Of a DNA stretch of 64,000 bases, positions 1 through 12,313 are shown piece after piece. A program made the position numbers and the translations under genes. Every line of letters begins with the position of its first letter. Within the stretch, counting starts at the first letter, position 1. The stretch spans positions 474,538 to 538,537 of the forward strand of contig CAVXCS010000001.1 in the NCBI GenBank assembly GCA_963760375.1, written 5' to 3'. A model generated the notes under the pieces. It ran no database searches, had not been told where the DNA came from, and saw nothing but the letters and a program-made list of their open reading frames with translations. This DNA is from Pelagihabitans sp963760375 (lineage in GTDB: Bacteria > Bacteroidota > Bacteroidia > Flavobacteriales > Flavobacteriaceae).

Positions 1-34
1 ATATAGATACCTGAAATTCAGGTAAGTATCTAAA

Positions 35-545
35 TTATTGCGTATTTATCACAATCTCTGAAGTAGTTACCGTGTTACTATGATTCAACGCACGGTCTAC
101 TATATATATCTCATAACGTATGGTATCATTTACCGCACCCGGTTTTAATTGCACATTCATATCTATTTCTCCTTCAATGGCTTTGTTTTTTCCTTCGGGA
201 GTTAAATTTGGGATACGCGCAGTAATTGGAATGGCTAAATTGATTTCAACAAACACACCATTTTGTTTTTCAAAATAGGCAGCAAAAAAATTACTCGAGT
301 AAGGCAATGTATCAAAAGGCGGAAATGTATCAGATTGTTTTAAACCTAAATCCCCATCACCATCTGTAAATGAAATGGTAACTATAGATATGGTGTCTTT
401 TCCATTCTGCCCTTTTACCTTTACCAATATCTTCAAACTTGATGATTGGTTCATCCGGATAATTTTTATCGGGCTTACACGAATAATTGCTTGCTATAAA
501 AGCAAACAGAAGGGCAAACAAAAAATATTTTATAAATGAATTCAT
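35..545 (-). CDS. Secreted lipoprotein, function unknown (one frameshift)
   Basis: The N-terminus is a lipoprotein signal peptide (hydrophobic stretch, then Cys at about residue 23 followed by KPDKNYPDEP). The rest, after a frame change near base 425, reads as a beta-rich domain with the segment SFTDGDGDLG, a pattern common in small Bacteroidota surface lipoproteins. The two frames join at the same region (EPIIKFEDI to KVKGQNG), so this is one gene of about 170 residues broken by a single indel, more likely a read error than decay. It ends 34 bases from the window edge. The role is not known; export to the periplasm or outer membrane is the only supported inference. Confidence 0.6.
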
Positions 546-591
546 TCTTATTATCTTAATGTCAAAGATAGGGCTTTATTGTGTTTCTAAA

Positions 592-1993
592 CTATTTTGT
601 AATTACCAATAAAGGGTTTGTTTTCAAAAGCATGTTTGAATTTGATGTCTCTAAATAATATATACCGTTTGGTAGTTGAATTGGCAAATCTAATTTATGT
701 GTTCCGCTTGCATAGTTTTTATTGTTGTGTTCCAGCATCAACTTACCACCGCTATCAATAATCTTAAAACTTAATGTCTGTTGGCTTTTTAAGTCAAATT
801 CTATTGTTAAATTATTCTGTGCAGGTACCGGAAAAAGAATCAAATCCGAAATTACATTACTTGCATCTTGCATTCCGGGAAATAAATTTCCAACCTTAAC
901 AAACAAACTATAATCTCTGGCATAGTGCGCATCCTGAATTCGAAAAGTAACATGGTATTTTTCAATTCTAACCGCTGATGAATCCGGTGCCCAACTAAAC
1001 ACACCCTGAATTTGGTTTGCACCTAATGGGCTTACACTAAAAAATGCTGGATTCGATTGCAATAATAGCGGTTCACCATAAGCAATCATATTTATGCTAT
1101 CCAAATCTAAGATCATGGGCAAATAAGGTTAAAGAATAATTTTGATTAGGTGTTAATTGAACGCATTTATATCCATTTGCATCAACCGGTATAGCACTAA
1201 AATTATTTATAATTGGCAGGTGATTTGAATCGGGTACCACAATTATTGTTTGATTACGTATAGTTCTTCCAATCAATATTCTATTTCGAAATTCTTGTAT
1301 TTCAAAACTTACCAAAAACCGACCAATTTGATTGGGAGTCCAGGTTACATCTCCACTTAGCGAATCAATATGAAACACATTTGCAGAATCAGAAGAAGGG
1401 GTAGCGTAAAAAGGAATTGGTGTGCTGTCTGCTTCCAAAGGATGTATGCTGTAAATTCTCCATTTATCGCCATCCTCATCATATGCATTAATATTATAGG
1501 TGAATGATTGATTAACAGGAACCACATTTATAGATGGATTTAAAATTACAGGAGATGAGTTTTGTATGGTGTAAGGGAAAACCCGAAAAGCACATTCCAA
1601 ATAAAATGCACGATTTATACTTGCATTATTAAATGGTCCAGGACTACAACACTGTTGTATGAAAACTTTATAATCACCGGCAGTTAAAAAATTAACCGTG
1701 TCTTTAGCTTGATATAATTCAACATTCTGTGGATGTCCGTTAAGTGGAGCCGAAGGAATTAACTGAAATGAAATAAATCGGTTAAACGAATAGGTTAAAT
1801 CGGTTTTAAAAAAAGTGTACTTAATTTGATTTAGTTGCGAACTGCCGGCCGAAGTATCTCTACTTATGTTTATGGTAATTTCATAATTATTGTAACCCAA
1901 ATCTCTGACAGAAATATTACCACCGGCTAAATGCGTTGCATGTGCAACACTAAAACATGATAAAAAGATTACAATTAATGCCAGGTGCTTCAT
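592..1993 (-). CDS. T9SS-sorted secreted protein with Ig/cadherin-like repeats (frameshifted)
   Basis: Starts MKHLALIVIFLSCFSVAHA, a clean Sec signal peptide, followed by beta-sandwich sequence resembling cadherin/PKD-type adhesin modules (segments with YDEDGDKW and LSGDVTWTPNQIGRF). After a frame change near 1100-1120 the protein continues to a C-terminal region with LFPVPAQNNLTIEF and NGIYYLETS, the typical type A T9SS sorting domain. Intact length would be about 467 residues. The protein is therefore probably carried by the PorU/PorV machinery encoded further along the window and left on the cell surface or released. Ligand or substrate cannot be told. The frameshift looks like a sequencing indel because both halves are in good order. 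Confidence 0.7.
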
Positions 1994-2068
1994 TTAAAAT
2001 AGATTCAAAATATTAATTTAGATAAAAATTAACAGACCCGCATTTATTTAAATCAAATAATTAAAAAA

Positions 2069-2601
2069 ATGACATTAATATTACCTTGTAAAGACACAAA
2101 ACCCGAGTTTGGAGACAATTGTTGGCTTGCGCCTAACGCCACCATAGTAGGAGATGTAAAAATGGGCAATAATTGCAGCATTTGGTTTAACGCGGTTGTA
2201 CGTGGTGATGTCAATTCTATCAAAGATTGGTAATAACGTTAATATTCAAGATGGCGCGGTGATTCATTGTACGTATCAAAAAGCTGCAACCACTATTGGC
2301 AATTTTGTTTCTATTGGGCATAATGCCATTGGTGCATGGCTGTACTTTAAAAGACAATGTATTAATTGGCATGGGTGCAATAGTAATGGATAATGTAGTT
2401 GTGCAAGAAAATTCACTCATTGCAGCAGGTGCAGTTGTTTTAGAAAACACAATTGTTGAATCGGGAAGTATTTATGCAGGTGTTCCGGCAAAAAAAGTAA
2501 AAACACTAAGCCCTGAACATTTTAAAGATATGAATGAGCGAATTGCAAACAATTATACCATGTATTCAAAGTGGTTTGAAAATGACAATGGATTAAAGTA
2601 A
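2069..2601 (+). CDS. Gamma-carbonic anhydrase-like left-handed beta-helix protein (two frameshifts)
   Basis: The product reads as a hexapeptide-repeat protein of the gamma-carbonic anhydrase / PaaY / YrdA family: GDNCWLAPNATIVGDV, then WFNAVVRGD (the family Arg-Gly-Asp region), NIQDGAVIHCT, SIGHNAIVHGC and AGVPAKKVK near the end. Usual length in the family is about 170-180 residues, which matches about 177 here once two indels (near 2225 and near 2335) are corrected. Histidines in VIHCT, SIGHNA and IVHGC are in the positions that bind metal in the family. Many members are not proven carbonic anhydrases, so the activity is uncertain. It stands alone, divergent from the T9SS-sorted protein gene. 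Confidence 0.8.
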
Positions 2602-2607
2602 CAGCAT

Positions 2608-5045
2608 TTATTTTCTGATTTGGGCGGAAAAATCTTTTTCGTACACCTTCATCAACTTATTCATTACTGCATCAATCTCTTCATCCGTTAATGTTTTAGC
2701 ATCACTTTGCAAAATAAAACTAAGCGCATACGACTTCTTACCTGCACCTATGTTTTCCCCTTCGTACACATCGAAAATCTTTACTTCTTTCAATAAATTA
2801 TTCTCCGTTTTAAAAGCAGCCTTCTTCAACTCATCAAAAGTTACTTTGCTATCTATTATCATAGATAAATCGCGTTTTACTTCCGGAAATTTTGGAATTC
2901 CCTTTACTTTAAAATCACCGCTTTGCTTAAACTTTAACAACTCAGTAAAATTAATTTCTGCGTACCAAACAGTTTGATCTAAATCAAACTCTTTCAAAAC
3001 AGATTTCTTTACATCTCCATACTCTGCTATGGCTTTGTTTTTTATTTGGTAAAAATAAGCTGATTTCATGTATTTGTTTGAACCTGCAGCGTGACTACTT
3101 TTTAAAGCACTGCTCTTTATTCCCAATTGCGAAATACTTTCAACCAAACTCTTTAAATAAAATTCAGAATAATCATCACCCTTTTTAGCTAACCAGCTTT
3201 CATCTTGCTTGTTACCGGTAAGCAAAATACTTAAGTGTAATTCTTCTATATACTTACCGTCTTTCTTAGAATATGCATTTCCAAATTCAAAAAACTTTAA
3301 GTTGCTATTTCTTCTGTTTACGTTGTAAGCAAGGCTTTGCAAGCCATTTGCCAGTAAGCCCGTACGCATGTAATTCAATTCAATACTTAATGGATTTAAA
3401 ATTGCAACCCCGCTGTGATTTTCTGCTAATTGCAATTCTGCATGCTTCTCTGCAAATAATGAGTTATTCGATATTTCATTAAACCCATTAGAAACCAGGT
3501 AATCACCAATATCTACTTTGAACCGCAATACTGTCTGTTCGTTTAAATGAATCGGGCAAAGAGAAATTTAATTTCTCAGGTAATGGAACATTATCATAAC
3601 CGTATATCCGAAGTATTTCTTCTACTACATCTGCTTCTCGGCTTACATCAACCCGGTAAGCAGGTACGGTTAATGATAATTTTTCTTTCGATTCATTATC
3701 AATTTTAATATCCAGATTTTGAATGATATTTTTTACCAATTCTGAATCAAAATCAATACCCGTTAACGTATTCACCTTATTATATCTCAACTCTACTTTT
3801 ACGTCCTCTATTTTCTCCGGATAAAAATCGGTAACATCAGAAACAATTACCCCACCTGCTATTTCTTTCAACAATAAAGCAGCCCGCTTCGCAGCATATA
3901 CAAGCATTTCAGGGTCAACACCTCGTTCAAATCGAAAAGATGCATCGGTATTTAAACCATGCCTTTTTGAAGTTGCCCGAACGCTTGCCGGATTAAAATA
4001 GGCACTTTCTAAAAATATTTTTGTGGTACTTTCACTTACACCTGAATTTTCTCCGCCAAATACACCTGCAATACACATACCGCCTTTTTCATTGCAAATC
4101 ATTAAATCTTTTGCAGATAATTTTCGCTCCACTCCATCCAGTGTAACAAACTTTTCCCCTTCACTCAATTGCCTTACAATTACATCGCCATTAATTTTAT
4201 CTATATCAAAAGCATGCAAAGGTTGTCCGGTTTCCATTAACACATAATTGGTAATATCTACCACATTATTAATTGGGCGCAACCCAACAGAAAGCAATCT
4301 GTTTTGCATCCATTGTGGAGATGGCGCAACTTTAATATTATGCAAAGTAATTCCGCAATATCTTTTACAAGCTTGCGGGTCTTCAATTTTTACATTGGTT
4401 GTATGATTGGTATTATCGGGCTTAAACGCAGAAACAGAGGGCAATTCAAGGTTAACAGGACTTTTCATTCCCAATACTGCTTTTATATCTCTGCAAACTC
4501 CAATATGAGATGCAGCATCTACACGATTTGGTGTTAATCCAATTTCAAAAACCCAATCTTCGTATATATTGTAATCTTCTTTTATTTCAGCACCCGGTTT
4601 TTTATCACTAGCCAAAACCATAATGCCTTCATGTGAATTACCTAAGCCAATTTCATCTTCGGCACAAATCATTCCGCTGCTCGACTCACCTCTAATTTTA
4701 GCTTTCTTAATTGTAAACGGTTCTCCATTTATTGGATGTATGGTTGTACCCGGAGTAGCAACCACAACTTTTTGACCCACTTCTACATTTGGTGCACCGC
4801 AAACTATTTGCAATGGCTCCCCATTTCCAACATTCACTTTTGTAACAACCAACTTATCTGCATTTGGATGCTTTACTTTATTAAGCACTTCACCAACAAC
4901 TAAACCTTGCAGTCCGCCTTTTACACTCTGAAATCTTTCCAAGCGTTTCTACTTCCAATCCTGTATTGGTAAGCAAAGTAGCCAATGCCTCGGGTTCTAA
5001 ATCTGTTTTTATATACTCTTTGAGCCAGCTGTATGCAACTTTCAT
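2608..5045 (-). CDS. pheT: Phenylalanine-tRNA ligase beta subunit (two frameshifts)
   Basis: Charges tRNA-Phe as the beta half of the alpha2-beta2 enzyme in the cytoplasm. Visible parts are the N-terminal MKVAYSWLKEYI start, a tRNA-binding (EMAP/OB) domain around LVVGEVLNKVKHPNADKL, the B3/B4 editing region with GVSESTTKIFLESAYF, the B5 domain, the catalytic-like domain and a C-terminal anticodon-binding FDX-ACB domain ending FSAQIRK. Corrected length is about 810 residues, normal for the family. Frame changes lie near 4940 and near 3520. I chose the ATG at 5045 because it gives the conserved N-terminus missing from the longest open frame. The pheS gene is not in the window. The gene sits downstream of recG with 64 bp between. 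Confidence 0.93.
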
Positions 5046-5109
5046 TTTTCGTTCTTTAGTCTAATGGCTTCAAAATTAAGATATATATACTGTCTGGCAA
5101 TAGCCTGTT

Positions 5110-7229
5110 TTAAGATATCAGGCTCCAATCTGTATTCTTTTTTGAACGGTTTCTGAAATAATTTAGAATTGGTAAATTCTTGGGCAAAACCAGATTGGGA
5201 TCTTCATTTAATATTGCAATGGCTTTGCTTCTGGCCACTTCTAAAATACGTTGGTCTTTCATTAAATCTGCAATTTTTAAATCTACTACTCCACTTTGTT
5301 GCTTTCCTTCAATATTTCCCGGGCCTCTCAATCTTAAATCTACTTCCGAAATTTCAAAACCGTCATTGGTTCTAACCATGGTATCCATTCTAAGTTTAGC
5401 ATCTGCACTTAATTTATAAGAAGTTAATAAAATGCAATATGACTTATCAGAACCTCTTCCTACTCTTCCTCTTAACTGATGCAATTGCGATAATCCAAAA
5501 CGCTCGGCACTTTCAATTACCATAATGCTAGCATTCGGAACATTCACTCCAACTTCTATTACTGTTGTGGCAACCATAATATCTGTTTTACCTTCTACAA
5601 ATTGTTGCATTTCAAATTCCTTATCAGCCGGTTTCATTTGTCCGTGTACAATGCTAACCTTATAATCTTTATCCGGAAAGTCTCTTTTAATTGCCTCAAA
5701 ACCTTCCATCAAATTAGCATAATCTAATTTTTCAGATTCTTTAATTAATGGATAAACAATATATACCTGTCTGCCGGCAGCTATTTCTTTTTTTAAAGAG
5801 GCTTCTAATTTTAATCGCTTCGATTCAAAATAATGAAATGTGGTAATTGGTTTTCTGCCCGGTGGCATTTCATCAATGACAGAAATATCTAAATCACCGT
5901 ACAAAGTCATTGCAAGCGTACGAGGTATTGGTGTTGCAGTCATTACCAATACATGTGGAACAAACTTATCCTTTTTCCAAAGGCTGTGAACGCTGCTCTA
6001 CTCCAAAGCGATGTTGTTCATCAATAACTACAAAACCTAGATTATGAAATTTCACTTTCGATTCAATCAAGGCATGTGTACCAATTAAAATATGCAAATG
6101 ATTTGATTCTAATTCATAATGAATTTGCTTTCGCTTTGCTGTTTTAGTTGAACCGGTTAACAAATCAATTTTAACATTCGTCCCTTCTAGTAATTCTGAT
6201 AGCGTATGAAAATGTTGAGTAGCCAGAATTTCAGTTGGTGCCATTAAACAAGCCTGGCAACCATTATCCAATGCAATTAACATAGTCATCAATGCAACCA
6301 GGGTTTTTCCACTTCCTACATCCCCTTGCAACAAGCGGTTCATTTGATTACCCGAACCAACATCTTTTCTTATTTCTTTAATTACTCTTTTTTGTGCACC
6401 GGTTAATTCAAAAGGTAATTTCTCTGTAAAAAATTTATTGAAATAATCTCCCACCTCAGAAAATACTTTTCCTTTCAACTTTTCGCTACGAACCAGTTTT
6501 TGTTTTATCAATCTTAATTGAATATAAAAGAGCTCTTCAAATTTTAATCTGAATTCTGCTTTCTTTAACTCTTCTGTACTTCTTGGAAAGTGAATTCCTA
6601 CCAAAGCCTGATAAATACCCGGCATATTGTACTCTTCTAATAAACTAGCAGGCAAGGATTCAGGCAAGCTTTTCGGAATTTGAGGAAAGAGCGCTTTCTG
6701 CAATTCTTAAAATGCTTTTACTGTCTACACCTTTTGTTTTAGATTTTTCTGTAGCCGGATATAATGCCTGCAAGCATTCCTGCACTGCTCATTGCCTGAT
6801 TGGTGAGTACATCCAAATCGGGATGAAGCATATTTAAGGTTCTATTGAAGCGGCTTGCTTTACCAAAAACAATATATTCTCTACCGGGAATAACAACTTC
6901 CTTCATCCACTTTATTCCTTTAAACCAAACCAAGTCTATACTACCGGTTTCATCTTTAAACGTAGCAACAATCTTTTTTTCCTCGCCTCACCCACTTCCT
7001 TTACTCGGTGATTTTACCCTTTAATCTGTACATAGGCATTGGTATCCGTAATTTCAGTGATGCTATAAAACTTCGAACGGTCTAAATATTTATAGGGATA
7101 GTGTTTGAGTAAATCCCCAAAACGAAAAATGCCAAATTCTTTTTTAAGCACTTCCCCTTTTGCAGGACCAACACCTTTAAGGTATTCAATTGGGTTATCT
7201 AATACTGAATTGTACATTTTATCATTCAA
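5110..7229 (-). CDS. recG: ATP-dependent DNA helicase RecG (several frameshifts)
   Basis: Branch-migrating helicase that remodels stalled replication forks and Holliday junctions. The reading frame is split into at least four pieces but the order is complete: an N-terminal helix-hairpin-type segment (IEYLKGVGPAKGEVL), the wedge/OB domain, Walker A GDVGSGKTLVALM, motif II DEQHRFGV, motif III TATPIPRTLAMTLYGDLD, then the C-terminal helicase lobe with ATTVIEVGVNVPNA and QLRGRVGRG. Total about 706 residues, the usual RecG size. Breaks occur near 7010, 6936, 6705 and 5955. A helicase this well preserved in every motif is unlikely to be a pseudogene, so the breaks are best read as sequence errors. 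Confidence 0.93.
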
Positions 7230-7304
7230 TAAAAATAATTTAAAATACCTTGCAGAAGAAATGAAATAGAAAATACCTTAAAAAATAGTATTTTTCTGTT
7301 TAAG

Positions 7305-8960
7305 ATGAATAACATGAAGGAAATAAAAAAAATATCAGGAAAAATAGTTGACGTATTAAATAGAGAAATTTATGAGGGAACAATTCTTATAGAAAATGGA
7401 ATAATTAAGGAAATTAAAAGAGAAGCGGTTGATATCTAGCTAAATATATCTTACCGGGTTTTGTGGATGCGCATGTACATATAGAAAGCTCTATGGTAAT
7501 TCCATATGAGTTTGCAAAAATTGCTTTACGACATGGAACCGTTGCAACGGTTTCTGACCCACATGAAATTGCCAATGTGATGGGCATGGAAGGTGTTTAT
7601 TATATGCTTAGAAAATGCAAAAGGAGCTCATTTAAAATTCAATTTTGGCGCACCTTCATGTGTACCTGCAACTTCTTTTGAAACAGCCGGAGCTGTTTTA
7701 GATGTAAAAGAAGTAGATGAACTTTTAAAAAGAGATGACATTAAGTACTTATCAGAAATGATGAATTACCCGGGTGTTTTGTTTAAAGATAAAATGGTAA
7801 TGGATAAAATTGCCAGTGCAAAAAAATACAATAAACCCATTGACGGACATGCACCGGGTTTAATGGGTGAGGATGCCAGAAAATATATTGAAGCAGGAAT
7901 TAGCACAGACCATGAATGCTTTACATTGGAAGAAGCACTGAATAAATTAAAGCATGGAATGAAAATTCTAATTCGTGAAGGAAGTCAGCTGCTAAAAACT
8001 TTGAAGCACTTTACTCGCTGATAGACAGTCACACAGACTGAGACTATGCTTTGCAGTGATGATAAACACCCGGATGATTTATTAGAAGGACATATTAATT
8101 TATTGGTAAAGCGCGCTCTTGCCAAAGGCATGGATTTAATGAATATACTTACTTGTGCCTGCGTGAATCCTGTAAAGCATTACGGACTAGATGTAGGCTT
8201 GCTACAAACAGGTGACAAAGCTGATTTTATTGTTTTGAATGACTTAGAAAACCTAACTATAGAGCAAACTGTCATTGACGGGAATTCTGTTTTTGAAAAT
8301 GATACAGTTCACCTTACGGACAGAAAAGCTCCGGTAATAAATCAATTTAGTTGTAGTTTAAAAACAGTTACTGATTTTAAAACAGCGCTTGTGGGAGATA
8401 AAGTTCAGGTAATAGAAGCATTAGACGGGCAACTAATTACCAATAAACTTTGGATTGAAAATACAGATGAAGCAAAATTAGTAGAACAAGATGTTTTAAA
8501 AATGACGGTTGTAAATCGTTATTCTGATAAAGAACCTGCCATTGCATTGGTAAAAAACTTTGGATTAAAAGATGCAGCCATTGCCTCATCTGTTGCACAT
8601 GACTCACATAACATTATTGCTGTTGGTAGCAGTGATGAACTAATTTGCAAAGCAGTAAATGAAGTAATAAAAAATAAAGGCGGCTTAAGTGTGGTATCAG
8701 AAACAGAAAGCAAATCACTTGCCTTGCCTGTTGCAGGCTTAATGAGCGATAAACCTTGTAGCGTAGTAGGAGAGCTGTATTCAGAGTTGGATAAACTAGC
8801 TAAAAAATGTGGTTCAACATTAAAAGCACCTTATATGACATTATCATTTATGGCATTACTGGTAATACCAAAACTTAAATTAAGTGATAAAGGATTATTT
8901 GATGCAGAAAAATTTGAGTTTACTCCACTAGCATTGCAATCAGATAGAAGCTTGTCCTAA
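7305..8960 (+). CDS. adeC: Adenine deaminase (frameshifted)
   Basis: Converts adenine to hypoxanthine in purine salvage. The amidohydrolase fold is recognisable: GFVDAHVHIESSM holds the metal-binding HxH, DPHEIANVMG follows, then GAPSCVPAT, the PIDGHAPG segment, ISTDHECFT and CSDDKHPDDL, with the C-terminal AdeC domain ending in the GLFDAEKFEF region. Corrected length is about 550 residues, typical of AdeC. Frame changes fall near 7436, 7615 and around 7990-8045. The start may be the ATG at 7305 or the in-frame ATG at 7314. Its last 21 bases overlap the end of the convergent pdhC gene. Confidence 0.9.
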
Positions 8961-10235
8961 CATTATAACAGGATTTTCTAACAACATTTTCAGTGTGTTC
9001 AAAAACTTAGAACCTACTACTCCATCAACCACACGGTGGTCGCATGAAAGAGTAACCTTCATAATGTGTCCTGCGTAAATTTCACCGTTTTTTGCAATAG
9101 CAGTTTCGTTAATGCCACCTACTGCTAAAATGCATGAATCTGGTGTATTAATAATTGCAGTAAACTCATCTATATCAAACATACCCAAGTTAGAAATGGT
9201 AAAGGTGTTGCCTTCCCAATCTGCAGGTTGTATTTTTTTCTCTTTTACTTTTTTCACAAAGTCTTTTGATTCAGTTGCAATTTGAGAAAGTGTTTTACTA
9301 TCTGTAAAACGTATTACAGGTACCAGTAAACCATCCTCGACACCTACTGCCATGCCAATATGCACATGCTTATTGGTTCTTATTCTATCTCCTAACCAAG
9401 ATGAGTTTACTTGTGGGTGTTCTCTTAAAGCCATTGCACAAGCTTTCATCATAATATCATTATACGAAATCTTAACCGGTGCAACCTGATTTATTACTTC
9501 GCGCGCTTCCATCATTTTATCCATTTCAATAGCCATGGTTAAATAAAAATGTGGAGCTGTAAATTTACTTTCAGCTAATCGCTTCGCAATGGTTTTACGC
9601 ATTTGCGATATACCAACTTCTTCAAATCCTTCTTTAGTTACTGCAGGAGAAAATCCTCCACTACCACCTGCAACAAATGATGATGGTTTAAACCATTCAA
9701 TATCTCTTTTAACTAACTCTTCCGCCTTCACCTGAACCTTGTATACGACTTAAATCAATTCCTTTGTCTGCTGCAAGTTTCTTTGCCAGTGGCGATGCTT
9801 TTAATCTTCCGTTACCATTATCACTGGTTGTAGCATGTACCGGTTCGGCAACTGCTTGCTGAACTGCAGGAGCAGGTGCTGCCTGCAGCTAGGTGCCGGT
9901 GCTTTTTCCTCCACAGGTGCGGCTTCTACCGCAGCTTCTTTTTGTTTGGCAGCAAATTCTTTTTCAAATTCTGCTAATAAGGTTTATAGTCTTCGCCTTT
10001 TGTACCAAGTATGGCAAGTATTCCATCTACCGGTGCAGCTGCACCTTCTTTTACTCCCTGGTATAAAAGCACCCCTTCCTGGTAACTTTCAAATTCCATG
10101 GTAGCTTTATCGGTTTCAATTTCTGCAACTACAGTCACCGGTCTTTACCGTATCTCCAACTTTCTTAAGCCACTTTGCAACAACACCTTCTTCCATGGTG
10201 TCGCTCATTTTGGGCATGGTTACTATTTCTGCCAT
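8940..10235 (-). CDS. pdhC: Dihydrolipoamide acetyltransferase, E2 of pyruvate dehydrogenase (frameshifted)
   Basis: Transfers the acetyl group from lipoate to CoA. Domains in order: a single lipoyl domain (MPKMSDTMEEG, lipoylated Lys in ETDKATMEF), an Ala/Pro-rich linker, a peripheral-subunit-binding domain (DLSRIQGSGEGG), and the catalytic domain with SYNDIMMKACA, FTISNLGMF and the active-site motif SCDHRVVDG near the C-terminus. Corrected length is about 430 residues. Indels near 9735, 9890, 9980 and 10140 split the 5' half. pdhA lies 15 bp upstream on the same strand, as in many Bacteroidota. The start at 10235 gives the conserved MAEIVTMPKM N-terminus. Confidence 0.92.
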
Positions 10236-10250
10236 TATTACCTTTATGAA

Positions 10251-11250
10251 TTAATTTTTAATGAAAGGATAATCTTCTTGTTTATACACATCGGTGAACA
10301 GTTCACTTACATCCGGATATGGAGACTCTTCTGCAAACTTTCACACTGTCTTCAACAACATCTTTTACTTTTTTAACAATTGCTTCAATTTCTTTTTCTG
10401 TAGCCAACTTATTCTTTTCAATGGTTGCCTTCACCATTTCAATAGGGTCTTGATCCTTGTATTTTGCTACCTCTTCTTTGGTTCTATACTTAGCCGGGTC
10501 GCTCATAGAGTGGCCTTTGTAACGGTATGTTCTCATTTCTAAATACACAGGACCTTTGCCGCTTCGTGCATGCTTAACTGCCTTATCCATTTCGTTCATG
10601 CACTTCCTCTACTACCATTCCATCAACAGAATAAGAAGGCATATCATAAGCAAGTCCTAATTTTTCTAAATCGGTTACGTTACTGGTACGTTCAACAGAA
10701 GTACCCATTGCATATGCATTGTTTTCTACAATAAAAACAACCGGTAACTTCCATAACATAGAAAGATTAAATGCTTCATGAAATGCACCTTGCCTAACAG
10801 CACCATCACCCATGTAACAAACACATATGTTTTTTGTATTCGTTATATTTTTCAGCAAAAGCAATTCCTGCACCTAATGGTATTTGTCCACCAACAATTC
10901 CATGACCACCAAAAAAACGATGTTTATTAGAAAACATGTGCATAGAACCACCCTTGCCTTTTGTGCAACCGGTAATCTTTTCCATACAGCTCTGCCATTA
11001 CTTCTCTTGCACTAATGCCTTTTGCAAGTGCATGTGCATGATCACGATAAGCAGTAATCATTGCATCTTCTTTTTTCAAAACCGACATGGCACCGGCAAT
11101 TACGGCTTCTTGTCCAATATATAAGTGGCAAAATCCTTTAATTTTTTGTTGCCCGTATAATTGCCCGGCACGCTCTTCAAACTTTCGGTAATAAAGCATG
11201 CTTTCGTACCAATACATATACGTTTTCTTATCGTATTTCAATTTCACCAA
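10251..11250 (-). CDS. pdhA: Pyruvate dehydrogenase E1 component alpha subunit (frameshifted)
   Basis: Thiamine-diphosphate enzyme that decarboxylates pyruvate with an E1-beta partner. Seen: FCHLYIGQEAVIAG and ITAYRDHAHAL near the N-terminus, the thiamine-diphosphate motif starting GDGAVRQGAFHEAFN and ending VENNAYAMGT, and RTYRYKGHSMSDPAKYR, which carries the phosphorylation-loop-like region. Corrected length is about 333 residues, standard for E1-alpha. Frame changes near 10925, 10870, 10595 and 10330. The E1-beta gene is not next to it; in this phylum pdhB is often elsewhere, so its absence is not evidence of loss. Confidence 0.92.
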
Positions 11251-11324
11251 TTCTTTCGTCTTACGTCATAAAATTAAGTTTGAAACAAAAATAATATAAT
11301 AATCAGGGTTTTTTAGCTCTTAAA

Positions 11325-11814
11325 TCTATTTGTTTAACAAGCTCTTTACGTCAAAAGCAAAGGGTAAAAGGCCTTTGGCATCATGCAGAAACAATAATCT
11401 CATTTTCACCTTTATACATAATTATGCGAATGGTGATTTTCTTGTTTTTGCTCATACTCTACCATTACCTGGCGGCATGCCCCACATGGTGTAGCAGCAA
11501 TAACCTTCTCATTTTTAATTGCTAACACAGCAAGTGTTTTTATCTGCTTATTTGGGTAATTTGCCCCTGTATTAAAAAGCAAAACTCTTTCAGCACATAA
11601 GGCCGGAAGGATAGGCCGCATTTTCTTGGTTATTTCCAACAAGAATTTCACCACTTTCCAATTCTAATGCAGCACCAACGAAAAAATTGGAGTATGGAGC
11701 ATATGCATTTTTAGCAGCTTCTTTTGCTTTAGCAATTAGCAACTGCTCTGTTTCAGTTAAATCATTAATGGAATTTAACAGAGTGAAATTGGAATCTGGT
11801 TGAATGGCACTCAT
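11325..11814 (-). CDS. cdd: Cytidine deaminase (frameshifted)
   Basis: Zinc-dependent deamination of cytidine or deoxycytidine in pyrimidine salvage. The zinc and catalytic signature is present in two frames: NAAYPSG followed after a frame change near 11600 by LCAERVLLF (the family Cys/His-Ala-Glu position is LCAE), and further on the PCGACRQVMVEY pair of zinc cysteines. Corrected length is about 160 residues. Frame changes near 11600 and near 11425. Its ATG shares one base with the ispF stop (TAATG), so translation of the two genes is probably coupled. porV-ispF-cdd-pdhA-pdhC run in one direction. Confidence 0.9.
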
Positions 11815-12313
11815 TAAATTAATAATATTAATCTAAGTGAATGTAATAAAGTAATTGCATATGCAGCAACACCTTCTTTTCTTCCTACAAAACCCATTTT
11901 TTCATTGGTGGTTGCTTTAATAGAAATATCTGTTTCGGGAATTTGTAAAATACCAGCCAATGTTTTTTTCATTTGCAGGAATATGAGGAATAGTTTTGGT
12001 AACTTCTAAACAGACTGTACGTATCAATATTTCCAATCGAATAGTTTTCGTTTTTAATTATTTCAACTACTTCTTTTAGTAAAATTTTGCTGTCAATGTT
12101 TTTGTACTTCGGGTCTGTATCAGGAAAGTGTGTTCCTATATCACCTAAACTTAGTGCACCTAAAAGTGCATCGCAAATGGCATGTATTAACACATCTGCA
12201 TCTGAATGACCTAATGCACCAAAATTGTGTGGAATAACAATTCCACCTAAAAAAAATTCTCGATTTTCTGTGAGTTGGTGAACATCAAAACCAAACCCTA
12301 CTTTCCACTTCAT
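11814..12313 (-). CDS. ispF: 2-C-methyl-D-erythritol 2,4-cyclodiphosphate synthase (frameshifted)
   Basis: Fifth enzyme of the MEP isoprenoid pathway. The metal-binding GFDVHQL is at the N-terminus, then LGHSDADVLIHAICDALLGAL and GDIGTHFPDTDPKYK, all diagnostic. After frame changes near 12015 and 11970 the protein continues through IPHIPA and ATTNEKMGFVGRKEGVAA, giving about 165 residues. The start codon overlaps the porV stop by one base and the stop overlaps the cdd start by one base, both as TAATG. That tight packing puts an essential metabolic gene inside a secretion operon. Confidence 0.93.

Noticed and set aside
11849..12043. Loss of ispF, cdd and other essential genes through frameshift
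   Set aside because: All motifs are present in order in neighbouring frames, and the breaks are single-base, so real inactivation is unlikely.
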